Part shown: positions 6,973 to 8,693 of the stretch, in pieces
Layout: every line of letters starts with the position of its first letter
How positions within the stretch are numbered: the first letter of the stretch is position 1
Source of the DNA: an uncultured Clostridia bacterium
Lineage (GTDB): Bacteria > Bacillota > Clostridia > Lachnospirales > Lachnospiraceae
Reading direction: 5' to 3'
NCBI GenBank assembly: GCA_947178015.1
Contig: CAMWWW010000081.1
Location: 1-8,693 of the forward strand
Length of the DNA stretch: 8,693 nucleotides
Notes under the pieces: generated by a model
Databases searched by the model: none
Told to the model about the DNA's origin: nothing
Seen by the model: only the letters and a program-made list of their open reading frames with translations
Made by a program: the position numbers and the translations under genes

Positions 6973-7271
6973 TATTAACAGATGCAGCGGGAATGGCTGG
7001 AGGACTTGGCGGTATACTTCTTTATGTCGTAATGATAGGTATTGTATTCTATCTTATGTTGTACCGTCCACAGAAAAAACAACAGAAAAAGACAAAGGAG
7101 ATGTTGGATCAGCTTGCAGTTGGCGACAGTGTTCTCACCACCAGTGGATTTTACGGCGTGGTAATTGACATTACAGATGACACAGTTATTGTGGAGTTTG
7201 GAAATAATAAGAATTGCAGGATTCCAATGCAGAAGGCGGCTATTACGCAGCTAGAAAAGCCAGAGGTTTAG
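6966..7271 (+). CDS. yajC: preprotein translocase subunit YajC
   Basis: This 101-residue single-pass inner-membrane protein is associated with the SecDF complex of the Sec translocon. It shows the family layout: a short N-terminal tail, one transmembrane segment (about 14-33), the junction LMLYRPQKKQQKK (31-43), then a small β-rich cytosolic domain with LAVGDSVLTTSGFYGVV (50-66) and a VEFGNN stretch near residue 80. ATG 6966 has GAGGG (6955-6959) 6 nt upstream. Its position 52 bp after tgt matches the common tgt-yajC arrangement; secD and secF, which often follow, are not present downstream here. No clear terminator follows it. Confidence 0.93.
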   Translation: MLILTDAAGMAGGLGGILLYVVMIGIVFYLMLYRPQKKQQKKTKEMLDQLAVGDSVLTTSGFYGVVIDITDDTVIVEFGNNKNCRIPMQKAAITQLEKPEV

Positions 7272-7323
7272 AAGAAAAGACTTGCTTTGAGAACGCTTGT
7301 TTTGCAAGGATTGTAAAATTGGG

Positions 7324-7352
7324 TTGTTCTATTTTGTGAAGTGTGGTAGAAT
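7324..7352 (+). promoter_or_regulatory. promoter of the lipoprotein gene
   Basis: TTGTTC (7324-7329), a 17-bp spacer and TAGAAT (7347-7352), with a TGG extension at 7344-7346, make a good sigma-A promoter. Transcription would start near 7359, about 31 nt before the GTG start. The gene is therefore probably expressed independently of yajC. Confidence 0.65.
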
Positions 7353-7389
7353 AATGGAAGTAAGATTTATTGTTCAGGGGGAATTTTAA

Positions 7390-8067
7390 GTGAAAAGATT
7401 ATTATGTGTTTTGTGCTGCACATGTCTGGTCTTGACGGGATGTTCTTCAATCTCGCTGACAGATCAGGAGGCAGGTATGATCTCTGAGTATGCGGCTTAT
7501 GTGGTGCTACATCACAATCGCATGTACCATGGAAGGCTTCAGGATGAGGTGTATGAGACGAAGCCGGAAACCACACTTCCTGTGATAATGCCTACGACAG
7601 AGGCTTCCTCGGAGGAAAATAATGCAGGCAGCTCCGTATCATCTGAGACAGAGGACTTGTCCACGCTTGCGCAGGTTCTTGGGCTGACAGGTTTTACTGT
7701 GGAATATACAGGCTATGACACCATTGACAGCTATGAGGATGAATATTTTAATTTTACGGCGACATCAGGCCGCACCCTTTTGGTTCTTCATTTTGATATA
7801 ACAAATAGGGGAGAGCAGGAGGCGGAGGCAGATGTTCTTAAGAGTCAACTGAGATTTCGATGTGTGGTAAATCGTGAGAAGAGAGTGAGCTCACAGCTTA
7901 CCATGTTGGTCAATGATCTATACTCTTTCCGCTCGACCATAGGACCTTCTCAGAAAGAAGAGGCAATTCTTATCTTCCAGCTTCCGGGAAAGTATGAAAA
8001 TGCTGTGGAAACTTTGGAGCTTACAATTAAGGGAGAGGATGGAAGTCATAAGTATAATCTGAAGTAG
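7390..8067 (+). CDS. putative lipoprotein of unknown function
   Basis: This 225-residue protein begins with a lipoprotein signal peptide: a basic MKR, a hydrophobic Cys/Leu-rich core, and the lipobox LTGC with the acylated cysteine at residue 18. It would be anchored to the outer face of the membrane. Residues 57-92 are a Thr/Ser/Glu-rich linker, probably extended. Residues 95-225 look like one β-rich domain with a LLVLHFDITNRG strand-turn and a closing ILIFQLP and LELTIKG, reminiscent of Ig-like DUF4352/DUF5067 domains of clostridial lipoproteins; this is a resemblance by eye, not a confirmed match. The start is GTG 7390 with AGGGGG (7376-7381) 8 nt upstream. It ends in a TAG-TGA tandem stop and is followed by a strong terminator. 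The function is not recognised. Confidence 0.8.
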   Translation: MKRLLCVLCCTCLVLTGCSSISLTDQEAGMISEYAAYVVLHHNRMYHGRLQDEVYETKPETTLPVIMPTTEASSEENNAGSSVSSETEDLSTLAQVLGLTGFTVEYTGYDTIDSYEDEYFNFTATSGRTLLVLHFDITNRGEQEAEADVLKSQLRFRCVVNREKRVSSQLTMLVNDLYSFRSTIGPSQKEEAILIFQLPGKYENAVETLELTIKGEDGSHKYNLK

Positions 8068-8125
8068 TGAGGTTGGATAGGCGTTTAGGGATTTGGCGAT
8101 ATAGATTGGCATGACAGATAACCAG

Positions 8126-8171
8126 CGGTGTTTCTTGCTTTCCACAAGGAGAGCAGAGATGCCGTTTTTTT
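8126..8171 (+). terminator. rho-independent terminator after the lipoprotein gene
   Basis: The left arm (8126-8143) pairs with the right arm (8148-8164) over 17 pairs with one bulged T and several G-U pairs. The loop is ACAA, followed by seven Ts (8165-8171) and a further TTTT. It ends the lipoprotein transcript about 60 nt past its stop and insulates the downstream ATPase gene. Confidence 0.85.
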
Positions 8172-8189
8172 GTTTTATAGGGATTAATG

Positions 8190-8239
8190 TGAGATAAAAT
8201 CTCAAATATATTTTATGAAATCAATAAATGGTGTATAAT
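8190..8239 (+). promoter_or_regulatory. promoter region of the ATPase gene with palindromic site
   Basis: A perfect inverted repeat TGAGAT-AAA-ATCTCA (8190-8204) lies 30 bp upstream of a consensus -10, TATAAT (8234-8239). No strong -35 is seen near 8211-8216 (TTTTAT). Transcription would start near 8246, just before the GGAGG ribosome binding site. The palindrome is placed for a regulator upstream of the promoter, but lacks the T-tract expected of a terminator. Confidence 0.45.
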
Positions 8240-8265
8240 ATAGATATAAGGTGGAGGTGGAAGAT

Positions 8266-8693
8266 ATGTTATGTCAATTTACTGTAAAAAACTATAAGAG
8301 TATCCGTGAAGAGATGACATTTGATATGCAAGCCACAACAATAATGGAGCATAAGGACAGAATCATTCATACACAAGATGGGGAAATTTTTTTGCCTGTA
8401 TCTGTGATTTATGGACCAAATGGGGGTGGTAAATCGAATGTATTGGAGGCGCTGCATACACTGGATGCAAAGGTTTTAAGGCCATTGTGCGCAACTTGTG
8501 ATAAATCAGAGTGCGAATATAAAGCGAGAAAAATTCCAGTAGAGCCGTTTGTATTTTCAGAACAAACAAAAAAAGAAGCGACGGAATTTGAAGTTTTTTT
8601 TAGAACGAAAGTTGCAGAATATCGTTATAGATTGCATGTGATACAAGATTTTGTTGTTTACGAGAGTTTGGATCGGATAAAGTTGGATACCAG
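8266..8693 (+). CDS. AAA-type ATP-binding protein, N-terminal part (runs off the window)
   Basis: The first 142 codons of an ATPase are present and the gene continues past the right edge. It opens with CQFTVKNYKSIREEMTFDM, the β-strand start ('f.v.NykSi.e...f') of the SMC/RecF-like AAA_15/AAA_21 ATPases, then has a P-loop VIYGPNGGGKSNVLEAL (47-63; Walker A G50 to S57). The third Gly replaces the more usual Ala or Ser. A DKSECEYKARKIPVEPFVFS segment and a FEVFFR...YRYRL strand pair follow, as in AAA_15 proteins found in abortive-infection and RloB-type loci. ATG 8266 has GGAGG (8253-8257) 8 nt upstream; an ATG at 8271 is out of frame. The region is more AT-rich than its left neighbours. Walker B, the C-terminal half and any partner gene are outside the window, so a defence role is inference only. 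Confidence 0.85.
   Translation, partial: MLCQFTVKNYKSIREEMTFDMQATTIMEHKDRIIHTQDGEIFLPVSVIYGPNGGGKSNVLEALHTLDAKVLRPLCATCDKSECEYKARKIPVEPFVFSEQTKKEATEFEVFFRTKVAEYRYRLHVIQDFVVYESLDRIKLDT

Noticed and set aside
7282..7313. Possible terminator after yajC
   Set aside because: Only 4-5 bp stems (CTTGC with GCAAG) can be formed and no T-tract follows the repeat.
8111..8197. 28-codon ORF in the lipoprotein-ATPase gap
   Set aside because: It is made largely of the terminator hairpin and T-tract and has no ribosome binding site.
7918..8205. 95-codon minus-strand frame
   Set aside because: It runs antisense through the lipoprotein C-terminus and the terminator and shows no domain features.

Overview
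The window looks like a chromosomal segment of a low-to-moderate GC Firmicute, most likely a clostridium of the Lachnospiraceae type. The evidence is the class III (Firmicutes-type) fructose-1,6-bisphosphatase, strong purine-rich Shine-Dalgarno sites, TGN-extended -10 promoters, a fatty-acid-binding DegV protein and a clostridial-style CmpB-family membrane protein. The genus assignment is inference; no rRNA or marker gene is present to fix it.

Layout, left to right. (1) Positions 1-101 may hold the tail of an unidentified upstream gene. (2) Positions 102-376 are a regulatory region with two near-identical palindromes 21 bp apart, each abutting a TATAAT box, followed by about 200 nt of leader. 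(3) A DegV-family protein (377-1276, +). (4) A small CmpB-like membrane protein (1360-1773, -), divergent from (5) fbp (1866-3824, +), which is followed 30 bp later by (6) aroC (3855-4964, +). (7) A histidine-phosphatase-family enzyme (4974-5573, -) converges tail to tail with aroC and diverges from (8) tgt (5780-6913, +), which is followed by (9) yajC (6966-7271, +). (10) A lipoprotein of unknown function (7390-8067, +) has its own strong promoter and ends at a long intrinsic terminator (8126-8171). (11) The first 142 codons of an AAA-type ATPase (8266-8693, +) with a Walker A motif run off the right edge. It sits in more AT-rich sequence and has its own palindrome-bearing promoter region.

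The genes are mostly housekeeping and span several pathways: gluconeogenesis (fbp), chorismate synthesis (aroC), tRNA queuosine modification (tgt) and Sec accessory function (yajC). Likely transcription units are fbp-aroC and tgt-yajC; the others look monocistronic in this window. No complete novel system is visible. The places with most room for something new are the right edge, where an AAA_15/AAA_21-like ATPase opens what may be an accessory or defence locus, the tandem operator and leader ahead of the degV-family gene, and the uncharacterised lipoprotein. No tRNA, rRNA, CRISPR array or insertion sequence was recognised.
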